Source: JBJHBP01 sp050485685
GTDB lineage: Bacteria; Pseudomonadota; Gammaproteobacteria; Steroidobacterales; Rariloculaceae
DNA length: 64,000 bases
Direction of reading: 5' to 3'
NCBI GenBank assembly: GCA_050485685.1
Contig: JBJHBW010000003.1
Coordinates: forward strand, 116,277-180,276
The position numbers were made by a program, and so were the translations under genes. The notes under the pieces were generated by a model. That model ran no database searches. It saw only the letters and a program-made list of their open reading frames with translations, and was not told where the DNA came from. Of the stretch, positions 27,442 through 36,893 are shown in pieces; within the stretch, counting starts at the first letter, position 1; each line of letters starts with the position of its first letter.

Positions 27442-27966
27442 TTGTCGCGTATTACCTCACTCGTCACGGGCCTGATTCTGCTTCTGATCACGACGGCCCG
27501 GGGCGACGTGCTCGACGACCCCGAACTGCTCACCCAGCTGCGTCAGCTGTTTCCCGAAGCGGCAAGTTTTTCGCCCCGCAGCGGCAATCCGCCGCATTTT
27601 CGCGCTTTCGGGCCGGCGGCCGGCGGCGACGCGCCGCTGCTCGGCCTTGCGTTCTGGACCACCGAACTGGAGCCGCTGGAACGGGCCTATGACGGTCCGA
27701 TCAAGATGCTGGTCGGTATGGATACCGATGGCGTGCTTACCGGAATCGTCATGGCAGAACACCGCGAACCGTACGGGTATTTCTCGATCGACCTGCCGGA
27801 GTTCGCATTGCAGTTCGAACGCAAGAACATCCGCGACCGCTTCCGCGCCGGCGAGGACATCGACGGCGTGTCCCGCGCGACGATTACCGTGCAGGGAGCG
27901 GCACGGGCGGTGCGCAACAGTTCGCGCAGGATTGCCCGCGCCTATCTGGTACCGCCGGAGCAATGA
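27442..27966 (+). CDS. Periplasmic FMN-binding domain protein (NosR N-terminal-like)
   Basis: A 174-residue protein. TTG at 27442 is chosen because GGAGGGG lies 6 bases upstream and the product then starts with a signal peptide (ITSLVTGLILLLITTARG). An upstream ATG at 27364 would bury this signal. The body matches the FMN-binding domain of NosR/RnfG proteins: YDGPIKMLVGMDTDGVLTGI and the would-be flavin-threonine site DGVSRATIT. Classic sites read SGAT; here Gly is replaced by Arg, so covalent flavinylation should be tested. Its stop overlaps the start of the Fe-S membrane protein (ATGA), so the two probably form one electron-transfer unit. Confidence 0.8.
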   Translation: MSRITSLVTGLILLLITTARGDVLDDPELLTQLRQLFPEAASFSPRSGNPPHFRAFGPAAGGDAPLLGLAFWTTELEPLERAYDGPIKMLVGMDTDGVLTGIVMAEHREPYGYFSIDLPEFALQFERKNIRDRFRAGEDIDGVSRATITVQGAARAVRNSSRRIARAYLVPPEQ

Positions 27967-28931
27967 ACGGCAATTCCCCGATCAGCCGCAGCACCGGTTC
28001 GGTGGTGGTGGGTGCCGCCGGCGCATTCGGTGCCGGCAGCGTGCTGGCGCAGTCCGACACCGGCGACGATCTCTGGGACTTCGACGACGACGATCCCGGC
28101 TGGCTCGAGCTGCTCGCAGACCAGGCGCTCGATGTCGGTCTGTTTGGCGCATTCGCCGTGCTCGCGATGGTCAGCTTCTTTCGCAAGAGCCGCGCGCTCA
28201 AGTACATCACCCTGATCGTCGCGGTCGTCTACCTCGGCATCTACAAGAGCCTGCTGCTGTCAGTGAGGAATATATTCAGCACGCTGTCCGCGAATCTGCC
28301 GGTCTTCGAACACAACCTCGGCTGGTACGCATTCGCGGGCTTCGCCGTCGTGACAACCGTGCTGTGGGGTCGGATCTATTGTGGTCGCATCTGTGCTTTC
28401 GGTGCGCTGACCCAGTTGATCGATGCGATCGTGCCGTCGCGAATGCGTGTGAAAATTCCGGCGAAACTGGAAACGCGCGCCAGTTATATCAAGTACGTCA
28501 TTCTGTTCGGTGCAATCGGGTATTACCTTGCGACGCGGGACGCCGGGTTCTATCGCTATATCGAGCCGTTCTGGATGTTCAGCTTCGAGGCATCCACGCT
28601 GTTGTGGATCGGGCTCGGCCTGCTGCTGCTCGCGAGCGTGTTCGTCAGCAATCTCTACTGCCGATTCCTGTGCCCGCTCGGCGCCGCGCTCGGGCTGCTG
28701 TCTGCATTGACGGTGTTCCGAATCAAGCGCTGGTCCGAGTGCAGCACTTGCCAGCTGTGCGAGAAAACCTGCGAATGGGGCGCGATCCGTCAGCGCAGGA
28801 TCATCATGGCGGAGTGCGTGCGCTGCGACGACTGCGAGCGGCTCTACGCCGACCATGCGCGCTGCCCGCACTGGTTGCTGGAAGCGAAACGGCGCAGACG
28901 CGAACACGACGGTGTCGTGTCGAACCCGTAA
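27963..28931 (+). CDS. NosR/NapH-type membrane 4Fe-4S protein
   Basis: A 322-residue membrane protein with about six helices. Two juxtamembrane cysteine motifs (IYCGRICAFGALTQL and YCRFLCPLGAALGLL) match the NosR/NapH/CcoG pattern. Two C-terminal ferredoxin-type clusters follow (CSTCQLCEKTCEWGAI, then CVRCDDCERLYADHARCP). An acidic stretch (SDTGDDLWDFDDDDPGW) follows an N-terminal signal-like segment. It is coupled to the FMN-binding gene. The pair looks like NosR cut in two, able to carry electrons from the quinone pool to a periplasmic flavin protein. No nosZ or other nitrous-oxide gene is nearby. Confidence 0.88.
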   Translation: MNGNSPISRSTGSVVVGAAGAFGAGSVLAQSDTGDDLWDFDDDDPGWLELLADQALDVGLFGAFAVLAMVSFFRKSRALKYITLIVAVVYLGIYKSLLLSVRNIFSTLSANLPVFEHNLGWYAFAGFAVVTTVLWGRIYCGRICAFGALTQLIDAIVPSRMRVKIPAKLETRASYIKYVILFGAIGYYLATRDAGFYRYIEPFWMFSFEASTLLWIGLGLLLLASVFVSNLYCRFLCPLGAALGLLSALTVFRIKRWSECSTCQLCEKTCEWGAIRQRRIIMAECVRCDDCERLYADHARCPHWLLEAKRRRREHDGVVSNP

Positions 28932-28956
28932 AGACGCGGTACCGACTAAAGGCTGA

Positions 28957-30285
28957 TCAGATCTCGAAGCGGCCCGTGCTGTTACCGATCGAGTCGATTT
29001 CCGCGCCGGCGATGTCGGCGAATGCGAGCAGCAGGTTCGCGGTTGGCTCCCTGTTGGGCGCGGCGATGTGCCGGTTGCCCTTCAGGCGGCCGTTCGCGTG
29101 ACCCAGCACCAGTGCCGGCGCGTTGCCGCGATAGTGCGTGTTGCCATCGCTCATGCCGGACCCGTAGTACAGCATCACGGAATCGAGCAGCGTGCCGTCG
29201 CCCTCGCGCGTTGAGGCGAGCTTCTCGACGAATTCGGCCAGTTTGACTGAATGATAGGTCGAGATGCGCGCATACTTCTCGATGCCCTCCGCGCGATCGC
29301 CGTGATGGGAGACCGGATGATACGGCTCCGCAACGCCGACATGCGCGTAACTTCGGCTGCTGCCCTCATGACCCAGCAGGAACGTGAAGACACGCGTGAT
29401 GTCACCCTGGAAGGCGAGGTGCATCAGGTCGTGGGTCACGTTGATGTGTTCGTCGAACGAATCCGGAATGCCGATCGGTGCCGCGGGCGCATCGGTCAGC
29501 GTGTCCTCACGCGACTGCATCTTCTGCAACTGCACCTCGACGCGACGCACGTTCGTCAGGTATTCGTCGAGAATCGCGTTGTCGCTGGGACCGATCATGC
29601 GCTGCAGCCGCGAGGTCTCCTCGGCCACCGAGTCGAGCAGGCTCTGCTTGCGCCGCAGTCGTGCCGCTCGCTGTTCCGGCGTGCCCGGCGTGCCGAACAT
29701 CCGCTCGAAAGTCACCTGCGGATTGATCACGACCGGCAACGGGCTCGTGGCGTCACGCCAGGAGATCGTGTTGAAGAACACGCAGGGATAGCCGTCACAG
29801 GCACCGGCCGACGTACCCATGTCCTCGGTACCGACCTCGAGTGAGCGTAACGGGGTATCCCCGGCAATCACGTCGGCGATGTACTGATCGACGGTCTTGG
29901 CCGACTCGATCATGCTGAAGCTGCCGTTCCGGTTCACAGGACCCGTACCGTTCAGGAACGCCGCACTGGCACCCATGTGGATGCCGCCCATGTCCTTGTG
30001 ACCATCCGGCGCCTGGAGCTGGCTGATCGTGATCAGATGCTCGCGCAGATGCTCCAGCGGTTTCATCAACGGCTGGAACTCGAAATCGCTGCCGGTTGTC
30101 GTCGGATGCCAGAGCTGCGGAAGTATCCCGTTCGGGACATACATCGATCCGAACCGCAGCGGCTGGCGCATGCTCTGGGCTCTGACGGCGGGCACCATCG
30201 CGTCGAGGAAAGGCAATGCGACCGCGGCGCCCAATGCGCCTCGCAGGAAGGTGCGACGGGGCAAGTGCTTCTTGGTGATAAACAT
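28957..30285 (-). CDS. DUF1552 protein with Tat signal
   Basis: A 442-residue protein with a twin-arginine signal (LPRRTFLRGALGAAVALPFL). The DUF1552 body is recognised by RFGSMYVPNGILPQLWHP, GGIHMGASAAFLNG, ILDEYLTNVRRVEVQLQKMQ and LLDSVMLYYGSGMSDGNTH. The last segment is typical of the sulfatase/DUF1501-like hydrolase fold. ATG 30285 is preferred because upstream sequence is non-protein-like and GGGAG lies just before it. It sits 2 bases after the stop of the DUF1592-type cytochrome gene; such pairs are common in planctomycetes, acidobacteria and some proteobacteria. Function is unknown. Confidence 0.9.
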   Translation of the reverse strand: MFITKKHLPRRTFLRGALGAAVALPFLDAMVPAVRAQSMRQPLRFGSMYVPNGILPQLWHPTTTGSDFEFQPLMKPLEHLREHLITISQLQAPDGHKDMGGIHMGASAAFLNGTGPVNRNGSFSMIESAKTVDQYIADVIAGDTPLRSLEVGTEDMGTSAGACDGYPCVFFNTISWRDATSPLPVVINPQVTFERMFGTPGTPEQRAARLRRKQSLLDSVAEETSRLQRMIGPSDNAILDEYLTNVRRVEVQLQKMQSREDTLTDAPAAPIGIPDSFDEHINVTHDLMHLAFQGDITRVFTFLLGHEGSSRSYAHVGVAEPYHPVSHHGDRAEGIEKYARISTYHSVKLAEFVEKLASTREGDGTLLDSVMLYYGSGMSDGNTHYRGNAPALVLGHANGRLKGNRHIAAPNREPTANLLLAFADIAGAEIDSIGNSTGRFEI

Positions 30286-30287
30286 GG

Positions 30288-32735
30288 CTACTCCCTCATT
30301 TGCGCGACGACGCTCTGCACCGCGTCTTGTCCACCCGGAACGGTTCTCATCTGAAATGGATAGCTCTCGACAATCGCCTCGATGATCGACAGCAACGGAT
30401 AGTCGTCTCTCGCGGCATCTCTCAGAACTGCGCGGACGACGGGCATGTCGGCCGGCTCCAGGCCCCGGCCGAGCGCATAAATCAGCAGCTTTTCGGTCAC
30501 CGTGCTTGCGAACGCGGCGGGTCGCTGCGACAGCGCCTCCCGAAGCGCGGCCGGGCCCTCCACCGGGGTACCGTCCGCCAGCACGCCCGCGGAGTCGATG
30601 GGCAGCCCGTCCAGCGTGTAATCCTGCCACTGGCCTATCGCGTCAAAGTTCTCAAGCGCAAAGCCGATCGGGTCCATCGGGTTGTGGCAGGACGAGCACT
30701 GCGGGCTGGCACGGTGCAGTTCGAGCTGCTCGCGGACCGTCGACGGACGATCGTCCGGGGCACTGTCCTCCAGCGCAGGCACGACGTCCGGCGGTTCCGG
30801 CGGCGGGCTGTTCAGGAAGTTCGCGAGCACGAACTTGCCGCGGATGATCGGCGAGGTGCGGCTTGACGCCGAAGTCAGCGACAGGAAGCTGCCATGGCCA
30901 AGCAGTCCCCAGCGGTGCGGATCCTCGAGCTCGACGCGTCGGAAGCGTGAGCCATAGACGCCGCGAATCCCGTAATGGCGCGCGAGCCGCTCGTTCACGA
31001 ACGTGTAACTCGCGTTCAGCAGCTCGAGCGTGCTCAGATTCTCGCGCAGCACGTGACCGAAAAGCATCTCCGTCTCGCGTCGGAACGCCTTGCGCAGGTT
31101 GTCGTCGAAATCCGGGAACATCAGGATCTCGGGTACCACGCGTTGCTCGAGATTGCGCAGCTCCAGCCACTGACCGGTGAAGTTCGCGATCAGCGCTTCG
31201 GAGCGACGGTCGCCGACCATGCGCCGGACCTGAGCGCGCAGCATGCCCGGATCGCGCAGGCGACCGGCCTCTGCCAGAGAGAGCAGCTCCTCGTCAGGAA
31301 TGGTCGACCAGAGGAAGAATGACAGTCGCGACGCAAGCTCGAAATCGCTTACCGGCTGGACGTCACCGGGGGCCGCGCCTTCCGGGCTCTGCTCGACACG
31401 GAACAGGAATGCCGGGCTCATCAGGATGCGCGTCAGCGCCGCGTGGATACCACGATCGAAATCGCCACCACTGTCACGCTCGTCGTGATAGAAGCGCATC
31501 GGCGCGGCAATGTCCTGTTCGCTGACCGGTCGACGGAACGCGCGGCGCGCGAGTCGTGCGACGATTTCCTGCGCGCAGGCGGTCTCTTCCGCGGCAGCAG
31601 TGGGCCGGCAGCTGAAGATGATCTCGCGGCTTGGCGTATCGCCGACCCCGAACACCTCGAAGGGGCCGGCGATCGTCACCGTATCCAGTCGCGGCATGCC
31701 GGCCGGATTGTGCGCTTCCAGTGTCTCGCGCAAGGCCGGCTGCCAGACGCTCTGGTCGGCCTCCGGCCGATCGCGCCAGGTGAACACCAGCTCCTGCGGA
31801 CCCGCGGGGATCGCGATCGGCGGTGATGTCATCTTCTCGTCGATAGCAACCTGCGACAGCACGATGTTCTCGGCGCTGAGCGCATGATCCTCGGCGCCGC
31901 CGATTTCGACGGAGTACACCTCTTCACCGTTCAGCAGGATCAGAAACTCGTGCGGGATATCGTGGCCCTCGACGCCGGTGTAACCCTCGGCCACGGTGCG
32001 CCGCAGGCGGCCGTTCAGCACGTACTCGCCATCGGCCGGAAAGGTGTGCATCACACGGATCCCGCCGCGCGTGCCCAGCGGCAGTCCTTCCATGTGTCGG
32101 GTCTGGGTGACCTCACCGCCGATCCGCCAGGTCGCGGCGGTCGGCACCGCGTCCGGATCCCCCACCGCAAGATCTGCGACGCGCAGCGCGACGGCCAGAT
32201 AGCGCTCCAGCAGCATCGGCGAAGTCGTCAGCACTGCAGCAATGTTGTCGAAACCATGGTCGCCGCCGTCGCTAGGCAGCTGACTCACGACGTCGAGCTC
32301 GACCGCGAGCAGATCGCGGATCGCATTCGCGTACTCGACGCGATTCAGGCGATGCACGGTTGTCGCGCCCGCGAAAGGCTGTGCCGCGGCCGCTGCGTCG
32401 AGTGTGTCTTCCAGCGCGCTCGCAAACATCGCGACCTGCGCCCGATCCGGCTGTGCGGCATCCTGCGGTGGCATCATGCCGAGCCGCAGCTTGCGGATCG
32501 CGGCCTCCCAGACGTGCGCCTCAGCGACGATGTTCTCGGGACGGCGGCCCTGCAGCGTGAGGCCCGCGGTCAGCTCGGCGTTGTTGTGACAATCGACACA
32601 GTACTGGTTGAGCATGGACCAGTTTTCGGCCAGCACGGCCTCGGGCGCAGGTCCCGAACGGCCACTGAACGCATACCATGCTGCTGCCCCCGCAAGAGCG
32701 ATTCCGAGACCTGCGAAAAGGACAGGGCGATTCAC
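30288..32735 (-). CDS. Planctomycete-type cytochrome c protein (DUF1587/1592/1588/1585)
   Basis: An 815-residue protein with an N-terminal membrane or signal segment and one haem c motif, YCVDCHNN (Cys46, Cys49, His50). The multi-domain set seen in planctomycete cytochrome proteins follows: TTVHRLNRVEYANAIRDLL (DUF1587), FELASRLSFFLWSTIPDEEL (DUF1592), SPQCSSCHNPMDPIGFALE (DUF1588, with a second CxxCH) and EKLLIYALGRGLE (DUF1585). These are thought to be periplasmic oxidoreductases, but no substrate is known. It overlaps the ankyrin gene by four bases upstream and is followed directly by DUF1552, giving a three-gene operon. Confidence 0.92.
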   Translation of the reverse strand: MNRPVLFAGLGIALAGAAAWYAFSGRSGPAPEAVLAENWSMLNQYCVDCHNNAELTAGLTLQGRRPENIVAEAHVWEAAIRKLRLGMMPPQDAAQPDRAQVAMFASALEDTLDAAAAAQPFAGATTVHRLNRVEYANAIRDLLAVELDVVSQLPSDGGDHGFDNIAAVLTTSPMLLERYLAVALRVADLAVGDPDAVPTAATWRIGGEVTQTRHMEGLPLGTRGGIRVMHTFPADGEYVLNGRLRRTVAEGYTGVEGHDIPHEFLILLNGEEVYSVEIGGAEDHALSAENIVLSQVAIDEKMTSPPIAIPAGPQELVFTWRDRPEADQSVWQPALRETLEAHNPAGMPRLDTVTIAGPFEVFGVGDTPSREIIFSCRPTAAAEETACAQEIVARLARRAFRRPVSEQDIAAPMRFYHDERDSGGDFDRGIHAALTRILMSPAFLFRVEQSPEGAAPGDVQPVSDFELASRLSFFLWSTIPDEELLSLAEAGRLRDPGMLRAQVRRMVGDRRSEALIANFTGQWLELRNLEQRVVPEILMFPDFDDNLRKAFRRETEMLFGHVLRENLSTLELLNASYTFVNERLARHYGIRGVYGSRFRRVELEDPHRWGLLGHGSFLSLTSASSRTSPIIRGKFVLANFLNSPPPEPPDVVPALEDSAPDDRPSTVREQLELHRASPQCSSCHNPMDPIGFALENFDAIGQWQDYTLDGLPIDSAGVLADGTPVEGPAALREALSQRPAAFASTVTEKLLIYALGRGLEPADMPVVRAVLRDAARDDYPLLSIIEAIVESYPFQMRTVPGGQDAVQSVVAQMRE

Positions 32736-34372
32736 TGCGCGCCGACCTCCTCGACCCTGGTCGTGAGATCCCGGCCCTGCATGAGTTCGCGGAGCAGCGC
32801 GGCCACCTCGACCGGACTCGCTGGCGTGGGCTCGTTCGGGATCACGGCCGGCGGCGGCCGCTGGTCAGCCGGCGCACTCTCGGCAATCTCAAGGGCCGTC
32901 AGTCCCTCGCGATTCGGAAGGTCGATTGTCGCACCGCCCTCGGCCAGCACCCGTATGACCTCCAGTCGACCGCTGCGGGCCGCCTGGTGTATTGCGGCTG
33001 AACCGTCGGGGGCCAGTGCATCCGAATCTGCGCCGGCATCGAGCAGCAGCCGCACGGCATCGGCCGGATTGCGATTCGCAGGCTCGCGAAACGGTGGTGC
33101 CCGCCCTTCGCGAATGTCGCCGGGACCGCCGGCCATTGGCACGCCACGGCCGCCGTTCATCGCGACCATCAGCGGTGTGCGTCCGACGTTCGCGTTGATC
33201 GCGGGGCGTGCGGCACCAGCGACACTCTCCGGCGACCATTCGACATCGGCACCGTGCGCGATCAGCAGCGCCATCGTTTCGACATCGGCGGCGACGGCGG
33301 CGCGGAAGAACGGCGAGGAGTTCACAAACGAATCGCAGCACATCGTGGTCGAGTGCATCTGGCCGACGAAGGGCTTGTTCGGATCGGCGCCGGCTTCGAG
33401 CAGCAGGCCAATCAGATCGAAAGCCGTCAGCTCGTTGCGGTGATTGGCGCGAAGCCGCGAACCGTCGCGGGCGAACCAGTCGTTCGTCGCATCACGCATC
33501 TCGACCGCCCAGTACAGCGAACCGTCGTTGGCATCGGCGCCCATCTCGAGCAGCTTCGCGGCGAGGTCCAGGCGGTCATTGACTATGGCGATCATCAGCG
33601 CGGTGGCGCCATCACCGTTGGTGAGACTGAGGTCCGCACCGCCTTCCACGAGCCTGCGGATCACGGCCTCCTCACCGTTGCGGGTCGCAAACATCAGCGC
33701 GGTGAAACCGCCGGTGGCGAAATCAGCGTTGATGCTGCGATCGTTCAGCTCGGAAATGCGCGCACGCCGGTTCGGATCGGCGCCGGCATCCAGCAGCAGG
33801 CCGACGACTTCGGCATGGCCCTCGTTTGCGGCCCACATCAGTGCGGTCTGTTCCTGAAAGGCTTCGGAGGCGTTCGGGTCGGTTTCCTGGCGCAGCAGCA
33901 GTGAGACAGCATCCACGCTGCCGGCCCGCGCGGCAGCCTTCAGTGGTGTCTCGCCATGCAGAGTTGCCGCATCGACGGACGCGCCGGCGGCGATCAGCGC
34001 CGAAATCACCGGCGTGTCCCCGGTACGGCTCGCCTGCAGCAGCGGCGTCATGCCAAGCCGGTTCGCAGCATTGACGTCGGCACCGGCGTGAATCAGCGCC
34101 TGGACCAGGTCGAGATCAGACTGGTACACGGCCCACAGCAGCGGGCTGGACCCGTCGCCGGCGGTCGCATTGACATCGGCCCCGGCCCCGAGCAGTTCGC
34201 GCGCCCGCTCGACGTCCCCGTGCCGGATCACGTCCGCAAGCTGGCCGTTGGCGAATGCCAGGTGTGGAAGCATGAGGGCGGCAACGACTGCCGCCCAGCC
34301 TGTGGTTCTGAGGGTCGCCGTCCCTGCGACAGCGGACTTTCCGCGCCTGTCCCGAAACCCTGCCGCGCCCAT
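32732..34372 (-). CDS. Exported ankyrin-repeat protein
   Basis: A 546-residue protein with an N-terminal hydrophobic export segment (AAVVAALMLPHLAFA) preceded by a basic stretch. About ten ankyrin repeats follow, with the usual G.TPL..A...G and LL..GAD.N pattern (for example ELLGAGADVNATAGDGSSPL and LIAAGASVDAATLHGETPLK). Two longer insertions interrupt them, including one with MHSTTMCCDSFV. It is first in an operon with the cytochrome and DUF1552 genes, which suggests a periplasmic scaffold or chaperone for that unknown enzyme system. The homologous three-gene order is known from other bacteria. Confidence 0.9.
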   Translation of the reverse strand: MGAAGFRDRRGKSAVAGTATLRTTGWAAVVAALMLPHLAFANGQLADVIRHGDVERARELLGAGADVNATAGDGSSPLLWAVYQSDLDLVQALIHAGADVNAANRLGMTPLLQASRTGDTPVISALIAAGASVDAATLHGETPLKAAARAGSVDAVSLLLRQETDPNASEAFQEQTALMWAANEGHAEVVGLLLDAGADPNRRARISELNDRSINADFATGGFTALMFATRNGEEAVIRRLVEGGADLSLTNGDGATALMIAIVNDRLDLAAKLLEMGADANDGSLYWAVEMRDATNDWFARDGSRLRANHRNELTAFDLIGLLLEAGADPNKPFVGQMHSTTMCCDSFVNSSPFFRAAVAADVETMALLIAHGADVEWSPESVAGAARPAINANVGRTPLMVAMNGGRGVPMAGGPGDIREGRAPPFREPANRNPADAVRLLLDAGADSDALAPDGSAAIHQAARSGRLEVIRVLAEGGATIDLPNREGLTALEIAESAPADQRPPPAVIPNEPTPASPVEVAALLRELMQGRDLTTRVEEVGAQ

Positions 34373-34680
34373 CGGTTACCCCCATCGCGCTGTGGGTTTC
34401 GCGAAGCAATGCCATGCACGGCTTGCGAATTGAAAACGCCTCAACTATGAGAGCATACCAGTAAACTCGGGCGATACCAGTGGATTGGCAGTACCAGACT
34501 CTGGCCAGAACCCGTACCGGCCCTGGCCTGGCGGTTGAAGTGCTGCTCCAGCCGACCTCAGCCGGTCCCGGAGCAGCTCAGTAGAATCGCTGCTGCAGAC
34601 CCGCTCATCCAGCACGGTGGTGGATACCTGGTTGCAGCCCGCGAGGTATGCTTGCGCCAACGCCAACTCGGGGGAGAATA
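34373..34680. other. Divergent intergenic region, no gene seen
   Basis: 308 bases between the ankyrin gene (minus strand) and the secreted protein gene at 34681 (plus strand). It should hold both promoters. A minus-strand frame at 34445-34687 has no support beyond being open. The last bases contain GGGGGAG, the ribosome-binding site for 34681. Confidence 0.5.
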
Positions 34681-35712
34681 ATGACAAGACTCAATCAGCT
34701 CACCGCATGCGGTGCGCTTCTCGCACTGGCTGTCAGCAGCGGAGTATTTGCGCAGAGCACCCAGAGCACGCAGACCGACTGCGACCGCAGCTGCCTGGGC
34801 GATGCGCTCGATCGCTATCTCGAAGCCGTTGCCGCGCAGGATCCCGGCAGGGCACCGCTTGCCTACGGCATCCGCCAGACCGAGAACGCCATCAATGTCG
34901 TGCCCGGCCAGGGTGTCTGGCGGAGCGTGACGGGATTGGGCGAAGTGCAGCGCCGGTATTTCGATCCGGTGACGGGGCAGGCCGGCTATTTCGGCACCGT
35001 TATGGAAGGCGAAGAGATCGCGATCGTCACGGTGCGCGTGCGCGTTGAGGGTCGTGAGATCACCGAGGCGGAGTGGTACATCGCCCGCGAAAACGACCCG
35101 GGCATGAGCGGTCCGCGCCAGCCGGGCCAGGCACCCGCCAACCTGCACAATCCCGAATATCTTGGACAGAATCCGCCGCCGCAGCGTGTCGTGCCGGCCG
35201 CGGAGCGGGTCGATCGCGCCGCGCTGAGCCGCATCGTCGACAGCTACTTCGATGCCATCACCTCGCATGATGGTTCGATTGCCCTCGTGCACCGAGGCTG
35301 CGGCCGTGTCGAGAACGGCCACCCGGCACCGGGCGGCGATTTCCTGCCCCCCGCGCAGCCGCGTGGCAACCAGCCTTTGCCGCCGGGGCCGCCGCTGCAG
35401 CCGGGCGAGGGCAGCCGTGACTGCGTCGCGGGGCTCCAGAACTTCAACCTCTCGATGGTCACCGCGCGCCGCACGCCGCTCATCGACGAAGAGGCGCAGA
35501 TGGTGCTTGCAACCGGCGTGTTCATCCGCCGGCCGGGGTCGCCTACGCCGCGCAATGTCGCAAGCTGGTGGTTTGTGATCGATGAAGGAAGAATCCGCAC
35601 GACCTACACGGCGATGTTCTATCCGCCGCCGGGCCTGGCTGTGCCGAACTGGCCGCCGTACGACGGGAACTGGCCTCTGCCTGAGTCCTTCGTGCCGACG
35701 CCCGAGCCGTAG
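34681..35712 (+). CDS. Secreted protein with two NTF2/SnoaL-like domains
   Basis: A 343-residue protein with a signal peptide (LTACGALLALAVSSGVFAQ). Two related halves follow. The first runs from DALDRYLEAVAAQDPGRAP to VEGREITEAEWYIAREN. The second runs from RIVDSYFDAITSHDGSIA to WWFVIDEGRIRTTYTAMF. Each has the pattern of a helix-start, substrate-cone NTF2-like fold. A Pro-rich link separates them. No catalytic residues can be assigned; proteins of this type in such genomes are usually annotated only as nuclear transport factor 2-like. GGGGGAG precedes the ATG at 34681. Confidence 0.7.
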   Translation: MTRLNQLTACGALLALAVSSGVFAQSTQSTQTDCDRSCLGDALDRYLEAVAAQDPGRAPLAYGIRQTENAINVVPGQGVWRSVTGLGEVQRRYFDPVTGQAGYFGTVMEGEEIAIVTVRVRVEGREITEAEWYIARENDPGMSGPRQPGQAPANLHNPEYLGQNPPPQRVVPAAERVDRAALSRIVDSYFDAITSHDGSIALVHRGCGRVENGHPAPGGDFLPPAQPRGNQPLPPGPPLQPGEGSRDCVAGLQNFNLSMVTARRTPLIDEEAQMVLATGVFIRRPGSPTPRNVASWWFVIDEGRIRTTYTAMFYPPPGLAVPNWPPYDGNWPLPESFVPTPEP

Positions 35713-35730
35713 AAGCCGCTTTTCCCTCGC

Positions 35731-36741
35731 CTAGTCCGGCACGTGATCGATGAACCGAGCCGCGACGTCGTCATCGCATGCCTGCGACGGCGGTGAGAAA
35801 TCGAGGTCCGGGCGATGATCCCACTGCTGCGTCAACGTGGCAGGCGCGGTCAGATACAGCGGGTCTTCGACGGTGAACTCGTAGCGCAACCGCCGGCGAT
35901 CCTGCGAAAGGGACAGTCTCTCGATGGTGCGTTTGCCCAGGCTCGACGGCACGTTCATGCCAAGGCCGGAGTCGTTCGGCTCGTAGCCGATCGTGTCGAT
36001 GACCAGCGTGTCACCTTCCCACCAGCCGATGGAGTGCCCGTGCAGGGAGGGCTGAACATCGGCCGGGTGCTCCGCGCCCATGTAAATCGTGCGCGAGGTG
36101 AGATCGCCCGAATTGTCGAAGTGCATCACGACCACGTCGTCCCCGATCTCGATCGTCCGCAATTCGTCGAGGACTGAGAGGAATGGCACCGGTTCCACGA
36201 AGCAGAGCCCGTCGGCGCGCTCCTCCTCCTGCGCAGCACGGGCTTCCGGTGTGATCGGCCAGCGCGCCATGGCGCCGAAACCGGCGCCCAGTGCCGCCCG
36301 GTTGGGTGCCCATTTGCCCGCAAGGCTCTCGGCCGGGGTGAGTGTGCGATCCCGGGTGCTCGCTGCGTAGAACGGATGTATCTCGCCGTCTTCCGTTGTG
36401 ATGTCGAGAATCCGAACCTGCCTGCCCCAACCGCCGCGGTTGGGGTTTGCGCGCATGATGATCGGGGTGCCTGGCGGCAACGCTTCCCGGCGCAGGCCAT
36501 CGACCAGTGCCTGCGTGATCGCGAGTCCTTCTCCTTCCACGAGCGCCGGCTCGCCGTCCGGGCCTGTGGTCGCGATGGTCAGGTACATGTGCGGGTTTAC
36601 CCAGTCGAATCGGGCGACGGTCCCCTCGAGCACCATCTCCTGCGACGTGTCGAACATGGCCTGGCTGTGGTGAGCCATTGCGGGTGCGCCGAATGGCAGC
36701 ACCGCTGCGAGAACACTGATAGTCCGGGCCTGGAGTCTCAT
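35731..36741 (-). CDS. Exported DUF6152 protein fused to a C-terminal GWWEGD domain
   Basis: A 336-residue protein with a signal peptide (ISVLAAVLPFGAPAMAHH). The N-terminal third is DUF6152 (AHHSQAMFDTSQEMVLEGTV, WVNPHMYLTI). The C-terminal two thirds carry HSIGWWEGDTLVIDTIGY and the beta-strand pattern that follows it. ATG 36741 is chosen because GGAGG lies upstream and the signal starts there. The genes at 36894 and 37338 on the other strand encode these two parts as separate proteins. Such proteins are common in soil and marine proteobacteria with many catabolic genes, but no activity is established. Confidence 0.82.
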   Translation of the reverse strand: MRLQARTISVLAAVLPFGAPAMAHHSQAMFDTSQEMVLEGTVARFDWVNPHMYLTIATTGPDGEPALVEGEGLAITQALVDGLRREALPPGTPIIMRANPNRGGWGRQVRILDITTEDGEIHPFYAASTRDRTLTPAESLAGKWAPNRAALGAGFGAMARWPITPEARAAQEEERADGLCFVEPVPFLSVLDELRTIEIGDDVVVMHFDNSGDLTSRTIYMGAEHPADVQPSLHGHSIGWWEGDTLVIDTIGYEPNDSGLGMNVPSSLGKRTIERLSLSQDRRRLRYEFTVEDPLYLTAPATLTQQWDHRPDLDFSPPSQACDDDVAARFIDHVPD

Positions 36742-36893
36742 GTCGACACCTCCGAGCTGGCATGTATGGCGATGATAATCAGTTCCGCGGCGACGCACCA
36801 CGCAAGTGACGGGGATGGCAGGGCGCTTGACCTTGCCCGAAGTGCTCTTATGATCATCGGATGGGAAACTTTCAGCCCAGGGGGGTGAAGCCG

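Noticed and set aside
31884..33443. Plus-strand open frame of about 520 codons
   Set aside because: It runs antisense across the junction of the cytochrome and ankyrin genes, both of which have clear domains.
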